This document shows, piece after piece, positions 51,147-59,612 of a DNA stretch of 64,000 bases (positions are counted from its first letter, which is position 1; every line of letters starts with the position of its first letter). The notes below the pieces were generated by a model. That model did not search any database and was not told the origin of the DNA. It was given only the letters and a program-made list of their open reading frames with translations. This stretch comes from Clostridia bacterium (GTDB lineage: Bacteria > Bacillota > Clostridia > Christensenellales > Borkfalkiaceae), in contig JAIDSX010000128.1 in the NCBI GenBank assembly GCA_029060985.1, positions 1-64,000 of the forward strand, written 5' to 3'. The position numbers and the translations under genes are program-made.

Positions 51147-51812
51147 ATGAAATCAATCGACTACCTCACCCAACAATATAAAATCATACAGGACGATTCG
51201 CTGTACCGCTTCACCTCCGATTCCATTCTTTTAAGCCGCTTCGTCACGGCGCAAAAGGGGGAAACGGTTGCCGACTTCTGCGCGGGCGGCGGGGTCGTCG
51301 GGCTGAACTTTTTCGCCGAGAACACGGGCATTACTTCCGTGACCTTTTTCGAGGCGCAAAAAGAGCTTGCTTTGCTCTCAGAAGAATCGATTTCTCTGAA
51401 CAGGCTCAACGATACCATGAAGGTCGAGAACGTGCGCTTGCAGGAAATTCCCGCGGAGTATACCGAGAAGTTTTCTTTAATTCTCTGCAACCCGCCCTTC
51501 GAGAGCGCGGGCTTTGAAAATGCAGACCCCAAAAAAGCAATTTGCAAAAAGGAGCTTACCCTGTCCTTGGAGGAGCTTGTTTTAAGCGCGAAGCGCTGTT
51601 TGAAATTCGGCGGAAGATTCGTTCTCTGTCACCGTGCCGACCGCGCGGCGGAGGTGTTGTATACCTTGCACGCGGCGGGATTAGAGCCCAAGAAAGTGCA
51701 GTTCGTCACGGGAAAAGCGGGGCGCGAGCCGTACCTCGTTTTAGTGAGCGCGAAGAAGGGCGCAAAGGCGGGCGTAAGAGTTTTAAGCGAAAAAGTAAAC
51801 GAAGGAGTTTGA
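51147..51812 (+). CDS. tRNA1(Val) A37 N6-methyltransferase family protein (YabB/TrmN6-like)
   Basis: The protein has 221 residues from the ATG at 51147. QDDSLYRFTSDSILLSRFV is the family opening, motif I is VADFCAGGGVVGL and the catalytic motif LCNPPFES. It probably methylates an adenine in tRNA. It stands before rsmI, the usual yabB-rsmI order. The track start at 51105 (TTG) has no support. No ribosome site is evident for either start. Confidence 0.88.
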   Translation: MKSIDYLTQQYKIIQDDSLYRFTSDSILLSRFVTAQKGETVADFCAGGGVVGLNFFAENTGITSVTFFEAQKELALLSEESISLNRLNDTMKVENVRLQEIPAEYTEKFSLILCNPPFESAGFENADPKKAICKKELTLSLEELVLSAKRCLKFGGRFVLCHRADRAAEVLYTLHAAGLEPKKVQFVTGKAGREPYLVLVSAKKGAKAGVRVLSEKVNEGV

Positions 51813-51813
51813 T

Positions 51814-52617
51814 ATGATCTATTTTGCGGCGACGCCGATCGGAAACTTAAAGGATATCACGCTGCGGGTTTTGGAGACGCTCAAAGAGGCGGACGCGATT
51901 TTCTGCGAGGACACCCGCCATACCTTAAAGCTGCTTTCCGCTTACGATATCAAAAAGCCGCTGTACGCCTGTCATAAATTCAACGAGAGCGAGGCGGCGG
52001 AAAAGATCGTCGCGCTCTCGAAAGAGGGAAAGAACGTCGTAATCGTGTCCGACGCAGGTATGCCCGTTATCTCCGACCCCGGCGCGGTCGTTGCGAAAAA
52101 GCTCCAGGAGGCGGGAGAAAAGTTCACGGTGCTCCCCGGCGCGTGCGCCTTCGTAAGCGCGCTTGCGCTCGCGGCATTCCCAAGCGAGAAGTTCACCTTT
52201 TTGGGCTTTCTGCCCGATAAGACGGGGGAGAGAAGGCGCGTTCTCGAACAGTATAAAGAGGCGCGCGAAACGCTTATCTTCCACGCCGCTCCGCAGGACG
52301 TGGACGCGTATATCAAAGTCATGTACGAGGTATTCGGCTCCCGTTCCGCCTGCGCCGTGCGCGAAATCACGAAGATCCACGAAGAGGTTTTGTATTTCGA
52401 TTTGAAGGACGGCTTAAAAGGCGAAAAGCGCGGGGAGTTTGTGCTTCTTGTCGAAGGCGCGGCGGAAAAAGAAAACCCCCTCAACGCGTTGAGCGTAAGG
52501 GAGCATTTGCAAAAATATTTGAGCGAGGGTATGGACAAAAAGGAAGCGATCAAACTTGTTTCCCGCGAAAGGGGCGTTCCCAGGAACGAGGTCTATCAAG
52601 AGGCGATCGATTTATGA
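51814..52617 (+). CDS. rsmI: 16S rRNA C1402 2'-O-methyltransferase
   Basis: The protein has 267 residues. ATPIGNLKDITLRVLETL, FCEDTRHTLKLLSAY and VSDAGMPVISDPG are the tetrapyrrole-methylase-fold motifs of RsmI. It modifies C1402 of 16S rRNA. Its ATG follows the previous stop by 1 nt, with AAGGAG in the preceding gene. Its end overlaps the convergent membrane-protein gene by 6 bp. Confidence 0.96.
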   Translation: MIYFAATPIGNLKDITLRVLETLKEADAIFCEDTRHTLKLLSAYDIKKPLYACHKFNESEAAEKIVALSKEGKNVVIVSDAGMPVISDPGAVVAKKLQEAGEKFTVLPGACAFVSALALAAFPSEKFTFLGFLPDKTGERRRVLEQYKEARETLIFHAAPQDVDAYIKVMYEVFGSRSACAVREITKIHEEVLYFDLKDGLKGEKRGEFVLLVEGAAEKENPLNALSVREHLQKYLSEGMDKKEAIKLVSRERGVPRNEVYQEAIDL

Positions 52618-53397
52618 CCTTTTTCCTTTTTTGCGAAAGACCCGTTTAATGGACTTGACTTCCTCATAAATAGCTTTGAGCGAATCCGTGATTTCCGCGC
52701 CGTTATCGGCAGTGAACGCGAACACCGTTCTCAAAGTCGTAATCTGGATTCCCGCTTCGGTATCGAGGCGGATCATTTTTTCATAGGGGATCGCATATTC
52801 GAAGCGGTCGGTCACGATCACCGCGCCGCGGGAGAGCAAATAGCAGTGCGCGCAGGGATTCCCCTGGCGGTATTTTTTGGTATCGTTGTAAAATATGATC
52901 TGCGTTATGATGAGCGCCGCCACGACGACTGCGCTGATGATCCCGAAGAGCATCCAGTCGAGATTACTGATGAAGTGGGTGCAGAAGGAGAGCGCAATCA
53001 AAATCAGCGCGGCGATCACGACCGACGGAATCAAGTACTGCGTCGTGTAGCGGTCGTGCAGGGAGACCGTTCCCGTTGCCGAGCACATGGTTTTTCCGAG
53101 CGAATCGCCGTACATGATTGCAATGTAATCGTCGTCGTACAGCGTATCGTCGCAAATGGGCACGACGAATTTCCAAATTTCGGAAAGAGGTGAGCCCCCG
53201 ACCTTTACAGTCTCCAAAAGCTCCCGCGCCTTGGGGAATTTTACCGCTTCGTTGTCCTCGCTTACAAACACGAACGAAGGAACGCCTTCCCCGTCCGCCT
53301 CGCGCGCGATGAGATATTCTTTCGATTCGTAAGTGAAATTGAGTCTTGAAATTTCTCCCAAAACGAGAGATTTCGTAAACGCTTCCAATGAAATCAT
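52612..53397 (-). CDS. Two-helix membrane protein, PH-like domain suspected
   Basis: From the ATG at 53397 the protein has 261 residues; the longer track ORF lies outside the predicted transcript. A soluble N-terminal part of ~125 residues is followed by two membrane helices (YLIPSVVIAALILIALSFC and WMLFGIISAVVVAALIITQII), then a C-terminal beta-rich domain (GAVIVTDRFEYAIPYEKMIRLD) resembling bacterial PH/YcxB-like domains. Function unknown. There is no ribosome site; the start is 7 nt after a -10 box. Confidence 0.65.
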   Translation of the reverse strand: MISLEAFTKSLVLGEISRLNFTYESKEYLIAREADGEGVPSFVFVSEDNEAVKFPKARELLETVKVGGSPLSEIWKFVVPICDDTLYDDDYIAIMYGDSLGKTMCSATGTVSLHDRYTTQYLIPSVVIAALILIALSFCTHFISNLDWMLFGIISAVVVAALIITQIIFYNDTKKYRQGNPCAHCYLLSRGAVIVTDRFEYAIPYEKMIRLDTEAGIQITTLRTVFAFTADNGAEITDSLKAIYEEVKSIKRVFRKKGKRS

Positions 53398-53404
53398 ATA
53401 CCGT

Positions 53405-53433
53405 ATTTTACCACAACCGTTTGAATCTGTCAA
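53405..53433 (-). promoter_or_regulatory. Promoter with +1 at the start codon of the PH-like protein
   Basis: Minus-strand TTGACA (53428-53433), 17-bp spacer, TAAAAT (53405-53410); +1 is predicted at 53397-53398. Confidence 0.7.
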
Positions 53434-53454
53434 CGCTACGAAGGGTAAAAGAAG

Positions 53455-53483
53455 TTGCAAGAATTTGTAAAGCGTGGTATAAT
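53455..53483 (+). promoter_or_regulatory. Promoter of the DUF3737 gene
   Basis: TTGCAA (53455-53460), 17-bp spacer, TATAAT (53478-53483). The leader of about 15 nt carries CGGAGG. Confidence 0.8.
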
Positions 53484-53504
53484 GCCTTTTCGGAGGATTA
53501 AACA

Positions 53505-54362
53505 ATGAAGTTGATCGAGAACGCCCGTTTCGGTGAGGAACGCGCGCTGTATGCAAGTCGGGATTTGATTTTGAAGAACGTCTCCTTCGACGGGGAAGAG
53601 GACGGGGAGAGCGCGCTCAAAGAGAGCCGCAATATCGAGGCGGAAAAGTGCTTTTGTAATCTCCGCTATCCCTTTTGGCATATCAATCAATTAAAAATAG
53701 CTGATACCCAAATGACTTCGCTCTGCCGCGCCGCGCTTTGGTATTCGGAGGATATTCTCATCAAGAATACTAAAATGCACGGGATTAAGGCGCTTAGAGA
53801 ATGCAAACGAATCGGCATATACGACAGCGATATTATCTCCCCCGAGTTCGGCTGGTTTAACGACAATGTCACGATGGAGAACACGGCCTGTGAGAGCGAA
53901 TATTTTATGATGCGTTCGCGCAATCTTAATTTTAAGAAAGTGAGTTTGAAGGGGAAGTATTCCTTCCAATATATCGAGAACGCGACCTTCGAAAACTGCA
54001 CCTTCGATACGAAGGACGCCTTTTGGCATTCCAAAAATACGACCGTGAAGAACTCTCTCGTGAAGGGGGAATACCTCGGCTGGTATGCGGAAAATCTCAC
54101 CTTTATCGACTGCGTCATTACAGGCACGCAGCCCCTCTGCTACTGCAAGGGCTTAAAGCTTATCAACTGTAAAATGCTCGACGCGGACTTGTGCTTTGAA
54201 AAGTCGGAGACGGAAGCGGAAATTACCACCCCCGTTTTGAGCATTAAAAATCCCTATAAGGGTAAGATTTACGTTCCCGAAGTGGGCGAAATTACCCGCG
54301 ACGATCCCGCTTCTACGGGCGAAATTATTTTGACCGCGCCCTCGAAACGGCAGGCGGGGTGA
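53505..54362 (+). CDS. DUF3737 family right-handed beta-helix protein
   Basis: The protein has 285 residues. It starts with the family word MKLIENARFGEERALYASRDL and runs through many short repeats of the pentapeptide/beta-helix kind (ENTACESEYFMMRSRNLNF, ENATFENCTF). DUF3737 proteins are cytoplasmic, common in gut Firmicutes and of unknown function; the coil shape suggests binding or scaffold use. CGGAGG lies 8 nt before the ATG. Confidence 0.88.
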   Translation: MKLIENARFGEERALYASRDLILKNVSFDGEEDGESALKESRNIEAEKCFCNLRYPFWHINQLKIADTQMTSLCRAALWYSEDILIKNTKMHGIKALRECKRIGIYDSDIISPEFGWFNDNVTMENTACESEYFMMRSRNLNFKKVSLKGKYSFQYIENATFENCTFDTKDAFWHSKNTTVKNSLVKGEYLGWYAENLTFIDCVITGTQPLCYCKGLKLINCKMLDADLCFEKSETEAEITTPVLSIKNPYKGKIYVPEVGEITRDDPASTGEIILTAPSKRQAG

Positions 54363-54433
54363 TAAAAAAAGGCGGTTTTTGACGGGAAATACCGTGAAAT
54401 AGGACATCTTTTGTAAAAAATATCGGAAAACGA

Positions 54434-54462
54434 TTGATTTTTCACGGAAAGTATATTATAAT
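54434..54462 (+). promoter_or_regulatory. Promoter of the large surface protein
   Basis: TTGATT (54434-54439), 17-bp spacer, TATAAT (54457-54462). The leader is about 30 nt with TAGGAG. Confidence 0.75.
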
Positions 54463-54498
54463 TTGATAGAATCCTAAATCGTGTAGGAGTATAACGTT

Positions 54499-57411
54499 AT
54501 GACAAAAATAAAAAAATCGGCTTTGGCATTCGGCACGGCTTGCGCGCTTGCGCTTACGGGCGGATTTGCGGCATTAAAAGTTCTTCCCGCAGCTGCGGAC
54601 GATCCTGTCACCCGCAGACATTACGGCGAGAATCTTGCGACGGACAATCTCGCAGTCGCATTTTACGACGAGCTCGTTAAAATGACCAAGACGAGCACGA
54701 GCACAGAGGGTGAGACGGAAACGACTGTTCCGAGCGAATTCCAACAGGGGAAAGAACACAAGGCAACAGACGCGGCATTTACCGAAACTGTGTTGCAGGC
54801 TTATTACGAAACGGGCGATACAAGCCTTGTAAAAGCGTTCGGCGCGGCGCTCGATTGCTTCCGTTACGACTACGTCGAGCTTTTCTATGTCAACTTCGAC
54901 GCGCTTAACTTTACCGTAACTAAAACGGAGAAAGAAGACGATTCGGGAGATGTTGAGCACGGCGTTACGATCGGTAAGCAGAAATATCTCTTAGCGGAGA
55001 ACGTTGCGGAAAAAATCACCGCGTACGAAAATAAGGTCAAAGAGTATACGGATTCCGTAACTGCGACTTCGACGGCGGAGAAAGTAAAGTCCGTTAGCGA
55101 GGCGCTTGGCGAAAAACTCACTTACGGATACGGCGGTTTTGCAGGTACTGCTTATTCGATCGTAGACGGAACTGCAAACAGCGAGGGCGCGGCGCGCGCG
55201 TTCAAGGCGGTCATGGAATCCCTCGGCGAAACGTGCGAGCTCGTCTCCGGTTACTACGTTCAGAACGGCGTCATCAAGGCTTGGACTTGGAACTACGTAA
55301 AAGACGGCAGCAATTGGTACGCAGTGGACGTTGCGGCAAACCTCGTCACAAAGTCCCAAAAGTACGTAAACCTTGCGGGCGCGGAATTTAACCTCGACCA
55401 CTACGAAGAAAAAGTCGTTTCGTTATCGAAATATGAATTACAATATCCCAAGCTTACCACGGGCACGCTTTCCGTAGACACGGGCGCGCTTGAAATCGAA
55501 GTTGAGGAAAACGTATCCTATGGGGAAGGGGAAGAAGCTAAAACCGCGACTGCTGCCTTCTCTTATAAAGAAAAAGAACTTGATAATCTTAGAATCAAAG
55601 TAAACGGTGAATGGCAGACGATCACTGCATATATGGCAGAAGCCAATAAAGCTCCCGAAGAGGGCGGCGAAGCCGTTGAAAACGTAAAAATCGACGAAAA
55701 TGAACAAAAGGTTTACTTCTTCGAATTAACAAAAAGTGAATTTGAACTTGCAGAAGCTGACGCTTCGGGCAAGAGAATTATTCCTCTTGCAAATACCGGC
55801 AGTACCGGTAGCGATACGAGCATTACGATTGCATATGCAGAAGTGCTTAAACAAATTGATGGAACGACAATCGGAATCGATTGTACGGTCGAAACGCTTA
55901 ACGGCGAGAAAGTCGAGGGTGTATCTTTTGAAATAAAGAATGTAAATTTCAACGATACTACCAACACCGTTTCGTTTGATTTTACGCCGAGCAAAGAGCC
56001 GAAGCATAACCCGCTCCGTTATATCTTCACGCCCACCAATCTTGCGGCAACGAAAACTGTAACGAAAGAGCCCGAAGAAGAAGGCGGCACACCCACCACG
56101 GAGACGGTTGCCGATACGGATACCGTTTTGAAGTCTTATTCCTATGTATACAGCTATGATAAGGTTGTAGCCGAAAAGGTATACGGCGGAAGCGATATTT
56201 CTTCGGATATCGTCGTAAAACCTTCTCTTGCATTCAACAACGAGCTTTCGCTTAACGGCTGGACCTACGGCGACAATAAGCCCATGGACGAAAGCATGAA
56301 GTCTTCGCTCACGCTCGCCGTCACGAAGCCCGCTTCGGACGATCAAGCCAAGATCGAAGCGGCGGCACAAAAGATTTATACGGAAGAAAACGCCATTAAA
56401 ACGAACGGCGTCGTGTCCTACAACGTCGGTTTAACTTTGGACGGGCAAGCGGTCAGCATTCCCGAAAATTCCTACGTAAAACTTGCGCTCCCTTATCCTG
56501 CGGATTATATCACGACCGGCGGTGTGGATACTGGCGTCGTGTTTAAGGTATTGCAGTTCAAGCGCGGCGCAGACGGCGCGATCGATTACGACAACGCTAC
56601 GGTGGTGGACGCCGTTGCAACGCGGCAGGGAATTATCGCCGCAGTGAACGGACTCGACGCCTTCGCGGTAATCGCGCTCGATAATACGAAAGTCGGAGAC
56701 GCCGCAAACGAAAAAGCGATCCTTACGCAGACTTCGGGCGTAGGCGGCACGGTTACGACGGACAGCAAAAAGCCCGTCAATACGCTCAAAGAAGGCGAAG
56801 AGATTACCTATACGTTAACGTATGATGCTGAAAAATATAATGTCGGCTATGCGACGGTCGACGGAGTAGATATCACGGCTAAAATCATGGATAATAAAGT
56901 TACCGTCAAGTACACCGACCTTGTAACGGGACCGGAAGGAAGTGAAGTTGGCGTTCTGAACAATGTTTTGCAGGTGGTATTCGTGAGAACAGACGCGACC
57001 GAGCATGATATCGAAGTTGTAAAGGGCTTTACGGAAAATACGGTCGGTAAACAGCTTGATACGACGAACTATACTTCCGGTGAAATCAGTGGAATTACAA
57101 GCATCACCTATCCTACGGGCTCTGTCGTGATCGGGCCGAACACGTCTTCCGGTGAACTTCCTCCGCCTGTTGTTAACGATCCGACCGATGTCGATACGGC
57201 AAGCTCGAAAATGGCAATGATCATCATTCTCAGCGTTGTCGGCGGACTTGTTTTGATCGGCGTGATCGCAATTATCTACTGCGGCGCGATCAGACCCAAG
57301 ATTTTAAGAGAGCGCGAAGAGGAAGCGGAAAGAATCGCCGCACAGCGTGAAAGAAGAGCAAACAGAAATAAAATGAGATCGGGCTCTTCCTACAATCCCA
57401 GAACGAAATAA
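54499..57411 (+). CDS. Membrane-anchored surface protein with degenerate transglutaminase-like domain
   Basis: The protein has 970 residues. A signal peptide (MTKIKKSALAFGTACALALT) leads to a region at about 185-285 with a transglutaminase-like pattern: GTANSEGAARAFKAVMESLG and WNYVKDGSNWYAVDVAA. The catalytic Cys position is Ser (NSEGAARAF) and the His position before WNYV is not His; only the Asp remains, so it is probably a non-enzymatic version. A long beta-rich, Thr/Glu-rich stalk follows. The C-terminus has one membrane helix (MAMIIILSVVGGLVLIGVIA) and a basic cytoplasmic tail. It likely binds cell-wall or host material. Confidence 0.75.
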   Translation: MTKIKKSALAFGTACALALTGGFAALKVLPAAADDPVTRRHYGENLATDNLAVAFYDELVKMTKTSTSTEGETETTVPSEFQQGKEHKATDAAFTETVLQAYYETGDTSLVKAFGAALDCFRYDYVELFYVNFDALNFTVTKTEKEDDSGDVEHGVTIGKQKYLLAENVAEKITAYENKVKEYTDSVTATSTAEKVKSVSEALGEKLTYGYGGFAGTAYSIVDGTANSEGAARAFKAVMESLGETCELVSGYYVQNGVIKAWTWNYVKDGSNWYAVDVAANLVTKSQKYVNLAGAEFNLDHYEEKVVSLSKYELQYPKLTTGTLSVDTGALEIEVEENVSYGEGEEAKTATAAFSYKEKELDNLRIKVNGEWQTITAYMAEANKAPEEGGEAVENVKIDENEQKVYFFELTKSEFELAEADASGKRIIPLANTGSTGSDTSITIAYAEVLKQIDGTTIGIDCTVETLNGEKVEGVSFEIKNVNFNDTTNTVSFDFTPSKEPKHNPLRYIFTPTNLAATKTVTKEPEEEGGTPTTETVADTDTVLKSYSYVYSYDKVVAEKVYGGSDISSDIVVKPSLAFNNELSLNGWTYGDNKPMDESMKSSLTLAVTKPASDDQAKIEAAAQKIYTEENAIKTNGVVSYNVGLTLDGQAVSIPENSYVKLALPYPADYITTGGVDTGVVFKVLQFKRGADGAIDYDNATVVDAVATRQGIIAAVNGLDAFAVIALDNTKVGDAANEKAILTQTSGVGGTVTTDSKKPVNTLKEGEEITYTLTYDAEKYNVGYATVDGVDITAKIMDNKVTVKYTDLVTGPEGSEVGVLNNVLQVVFVRTDATEHDIEVVKGFTENTVGKQLDTTNYTSGEISGITSITYPTGSVVIGPNTSSGELPPPVVNDPTDVDTASSKMAMIIILSVVGGLVLIGVIAIIYCGAIRPKILREREEEAERIAAQRERRANRNKMRSGSSYNPRTK

Positions 57412-57420
57412 TCGAAATTA

Positions 57421-57446
57421 AAAAACCCGCCCTTCGGCGGGTTTTT
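57421..57446. terminator. Bidirectional terminator after the surface protein
   Basis: AAAAACCCGCC-cttc-GGCGGGTTTTTT, shared with the convergent isochorismatase gene. Confidence 0.9.
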
Positions 57447-57457
57447 TGTTTATTAAA

Positions 57458-57970
57458 TTATTCGATATCGATTTGGCAGCACTTCATAACGTTAAGCGCG
57501 GAAAGGTGGTTTTCCTTCGTCGTGCCCGCGCAGGCGGAAGCGCTTACGGCAACCCTTGCCGTTGGGCAGTACGCCTTTACGAGCAGCGCGTTCGAGACCA
57601 CGCAGATGTCCGTGCAGATTCCCGCAAAAAGGATTTCGTCGTATTTGCCGTCGCGGGCGTATTCGCCGAGCGCAACGCTTGCAAACGCGTCCTTTTCAAA
57701 GATTTTCGCGCCCGCAATATAAATTCCGTCGGCAAGCTCCGCGCCCTTCGTTCCCCGAATGCAGTGGGGGATAGGAAGGCGTTTTCCTTCCTGCGTTTCC
57801 AAATAATTGTCGCCGTGTAAGTCCTTGGTGTAAACGATCTCGGTATTTCTTTCCCGCTCGCGCCCGACGAGCGCACGGACGGCAACGGCGGCTTCTTCTC
57901 CGCCCTCCGCTTTGAGCGAGCCGTTTACGAAGTCGTTCTGCATATCCACGACTACAAGCAGTCTTTTCAT
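57458..57970 (-). CDS. Isochorismatase-family hydrolase, nicotinamidase-like
   Basis: The protein has 170 residues. The catalytic triad is visible: Asp in VVVDMQNDFV, Lys in KIFEKDAFAS and Cys in GICTDICVVSNAL. The DMQNDF opening and length fit small cysteine hydrolases such as nicotinamidase, which makes nicotinic acid for NAD salvage. The start overlaps the stop of the SGNH hydrolase gene (ATGA), indicating one operon. Confidence 0.88.
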   Translation of the reverse strand: MKRLLVVVDMQNDFVNGSLKAEGGEEAAVAVRALVGRERERNTEIVYTKDLHGDNYLETQEGKRLPIPHCIRGTKGAELADGIYIAGAKIFEKDAFASVALGEYARDGKYDEILFAGICTDICVVSNALLVKAYCPTARVAVSASACAGTTKENHLSALNVMKCCQIDIE

Positions 57971-58572
57971 ACGACAAACTTTTTAATTTCTTTCACGGCA
58001 AGGTTTGCGATATAGCGGCAGCCCCTGTGCGTGGGGTGAACGCCGTCCGCCGCGAATTTTTCGGGCGAAATGTCCTGCGTAAGTCCGCGGAAAATTTCGT
58101 CCATAGGGATAAGCGGGATTTTGCCGTCTGCGATTTCGCGAATGATTTTATTGAAGGCGTCCACGTAGGGACGGAAGTTCTTTTTGCTCGCAACGTCCAA
58201 AAGAAAGGATTCGATCAGGATGAGCTTTGCGCCCGTGCCCTGAATGGTTTCCACGAGCTTTTTATAGTTCGTGCGGAATTGCTCCTCGGTCGTAACTTCT
58301 CCGCCGTCCATTCTGCGCCATACATCGTTGATACCCGCTAAAAGCACCACTAAATCGGGCTTTTCCGCAACGACGTCTTTTTCGATTCTCTGCAAAAGCT
58401 CGGTGGTGCGTTCGCCGCCGATTCCCTTGTTCAGAATCAGCAATTCCTTTTCGGGATACAGAAGCCGCAATTTATTTGCGGCAAACAAAACGAATCCTTT
58501 TCCGAGATCGTTCGGATTCTCCCTGTCGCGTTCGGCGTCCGTGATCGAATCGCCGAAAAATATAATTTTCAT
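57967..58572 (-). CDS. SGNH/GDSL-type esterase
   Basis: The protein has 201 residues. The nucleophile Ser is in FFGDSITDA (block I), Gly in KGIGGERT, Asn in LLAGINDVW and the catalytic Asp/His in DGVHPTHRG. It has no signal peptide, so the substrate is intracellular or unknown. GGGGGAAA precedes the ATG. Confidence 0.88.
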   Translation of the reverse strand: MKIIFFGDSITDAERDRENPNDLGKGFVLFAANKLRLLYPEKELLILNKGIGGERTTELLQRIEKDVVAEKPDLVVLLAGINDVWRRMDGGEVTTEEQFRTNYKKLVETIQGTGAKLILIESFLLDVASKKNFRPYVDAFNKIIREIADGKIPLIPMDEIFRGLTQDISPEKFAADGVHPTHRGCRYIANLAVKEIKKFVV

Positions 58573-58592
58573 TTCTTTCCCCCAAGCGGCGT

Positions 58593-59126
58593 TTATTTTA
58601 CGCCGAAATGATTTTTATAGTTCTGAATGCACTTTGCAATGATTTCCACCGCCTCGTCGCGGTGCGCAATTTCCTTGACCGCCGTCTTCTTGTGTTCGAG
58701 CGATTTATATACTTCGAAGAAGTGCATCATTTCGTCGAAGATATGCTTCGGCAGTTCGTGAATATCGTAGTAGCCGTTGTATGTAGGGTCCTTGTGCGGG
58801 ATCGCGATAATTTTTTCGTCGAGCGCTCCGCCGTCGATCATCTTTATGACTCCCACGGGATAGCAGCCTACGAGCGTCATGGGATAGATCGTTTCGTTGC
58901 AGAGAACGAGTACGTCCAAGGGGTCGCCGTCGTCCGCAAGCGTTTTGGGGATAAATCCGTAGTTCGCGGGATACACCGTAGAGGTGTAGAGCACCCGATC
59001 GAGCTTTAACAGCCCCGTTTCCTTATCGAGCTCGTATTTCGCCTTGCAGCCCTTCGGGATTTCAATGAGGGATTCAAAAGAATTGGGTTTAATTCTTTTT
59101 TCGTCAATATCGTGCCAAATATTCAT
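58593..59126 (-). CDS. ppa: Soluble inorganic pyrophosphatase, family I
   Basis: The protein has 177 residues from the ATG at 59126, with AGAGG 8 nt upstream. The signature DDGDPLDVLVL and the YPANYGFIPKTL segment are diagnostic. It hydrolyses pyrophosphate released by biosynthesis. It is followed on the same strand by the SGNH and isochorismatase genes. Confidence 0.95.
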   Translation of the reverse strand: MNIWHDIDEKRIKPNSFESLIEIPKGCKAKYELDKETGLLKLDRVLYTSTVYPANYGFIPKTLADDGDPLDVLVLCNETIYPMTLVGCYPVGVIKMIDGGALDEKIIAIPHKDPTYNGYYDIHELPKHIFDEMMHFFEVYKSLEHKKTAVKEIAHRDEAVEIIAKCIQNYKNHFGVK

Positions 59127-59228
59127 TTTATGGACCTCTTTTTTCATTTTAACATATTTTGTCCATATCCGCAATACGCGCGGAAAAAATTTTTAAGAAA
59201 AATTTTGCGTTTCCGCTCGAATATTACT

Positions 59229-59257
59229 TTGACAACCGCGTAATTTTATGATATAGT
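59229..59257 (+). promoter_or_regulatory. Promoter of tRNA-Ser
   Basis: TTGACA (59229-59234), 17-bp spacer, TATAGT (59252-59257). Confidence 0.75.
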
Positions 59258-59279
59258 GTTATTGCTTTTGATTGAGCTT

Positions 59280-59370
59280 GCAGAAGTACCCAAGAGGCTC
59301 AAGGGGCTCCCCTGCTAAGGGAGTAGCACTGTTAAAGGTGGCACGAGTTCGAATCTCGTCTTCTGCGCCA
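59280..59370 (+). tRNA. tRNA-Ser (anticodon GCT)
   Basis: 91 nt, type II with a long variable arm and encoded CCA. The acceptor stem is GCAGAAG/CTTCTGC and the anticodon stem-loop CTCCC-CTGCTAA-GGGAG. Confidence 0.96.
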
Positions 59371-59415
59371 CGGAAAGGCGGGCAAATGCCCGCCTTTTCT
59401 CGTGGCGCAGAAGAC
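59358..59415. repeat. Palindrome made of the tRNA-Ser 3' end and its inverted copy around the terminator
   Basis: GTCTTCTGCGCCACG (59358-59372, the tRNA 3' end plus two bases) recurs inverted as CGTGGCGCAGAAGAC (59401-59415). Between them is the terminator AAAGGCGGGC-aaat-GCCCGCCTTTTCT (59374-59399). The whole 58-nt segment is close to a continuous palindrome. Confidence 0.85.
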
Positions 59416-59572
59416 GGACGACCTTGTGAGTTATCACGAGGTCGCGCGACGAGCGTACAACAGTTTGTTAGGTTCGAGCGAATTGCTGTTAGCGAGGAAG
59501 CTCCCGAGCGAAGCGAAGGGAATCTCGTCCGCATTCGAGCAGTACCCGCGAGGATGCGAAAAAATTCCAACA
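59416..59572. other. Non-coding stretch behind the tRNA-Ser terminator
   Basis: No credible gene. The sequence contains repeated CGAGCGAA/GAGCGAAGCGAAGG words and the piece GAATCTCGTC that matches the T arm of the tRNA-Ser just upstream. It may be a dispersed intergenic repeat or the remains of a recombination event at the tRNA gene. Confidence 0.4.
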
Positions 59573-59574
59573 AA

Positions 59575-59601
59575 AAAACCGCACCCATCGGGTGCGGTTT
59601 T
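59575..59601 (-). terminator. Terminator of the aldolase gene
   Basis: AAAACCGCACCC-at-GGGTGCGGTTTT with a longer A run (T run on the minus strand) at the left side. Confidence 0.88.
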
Positions 59602-59612
59602 CAATACTTAAT

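Noticed and set aside
59259-59588. 109-aa minus-strand ORF over tRNA-Ser
   Set aside because: The peptide AEDEIRTRATFNSATPLAGEP is a typical spurious translation of antisense tRNA-Ser.
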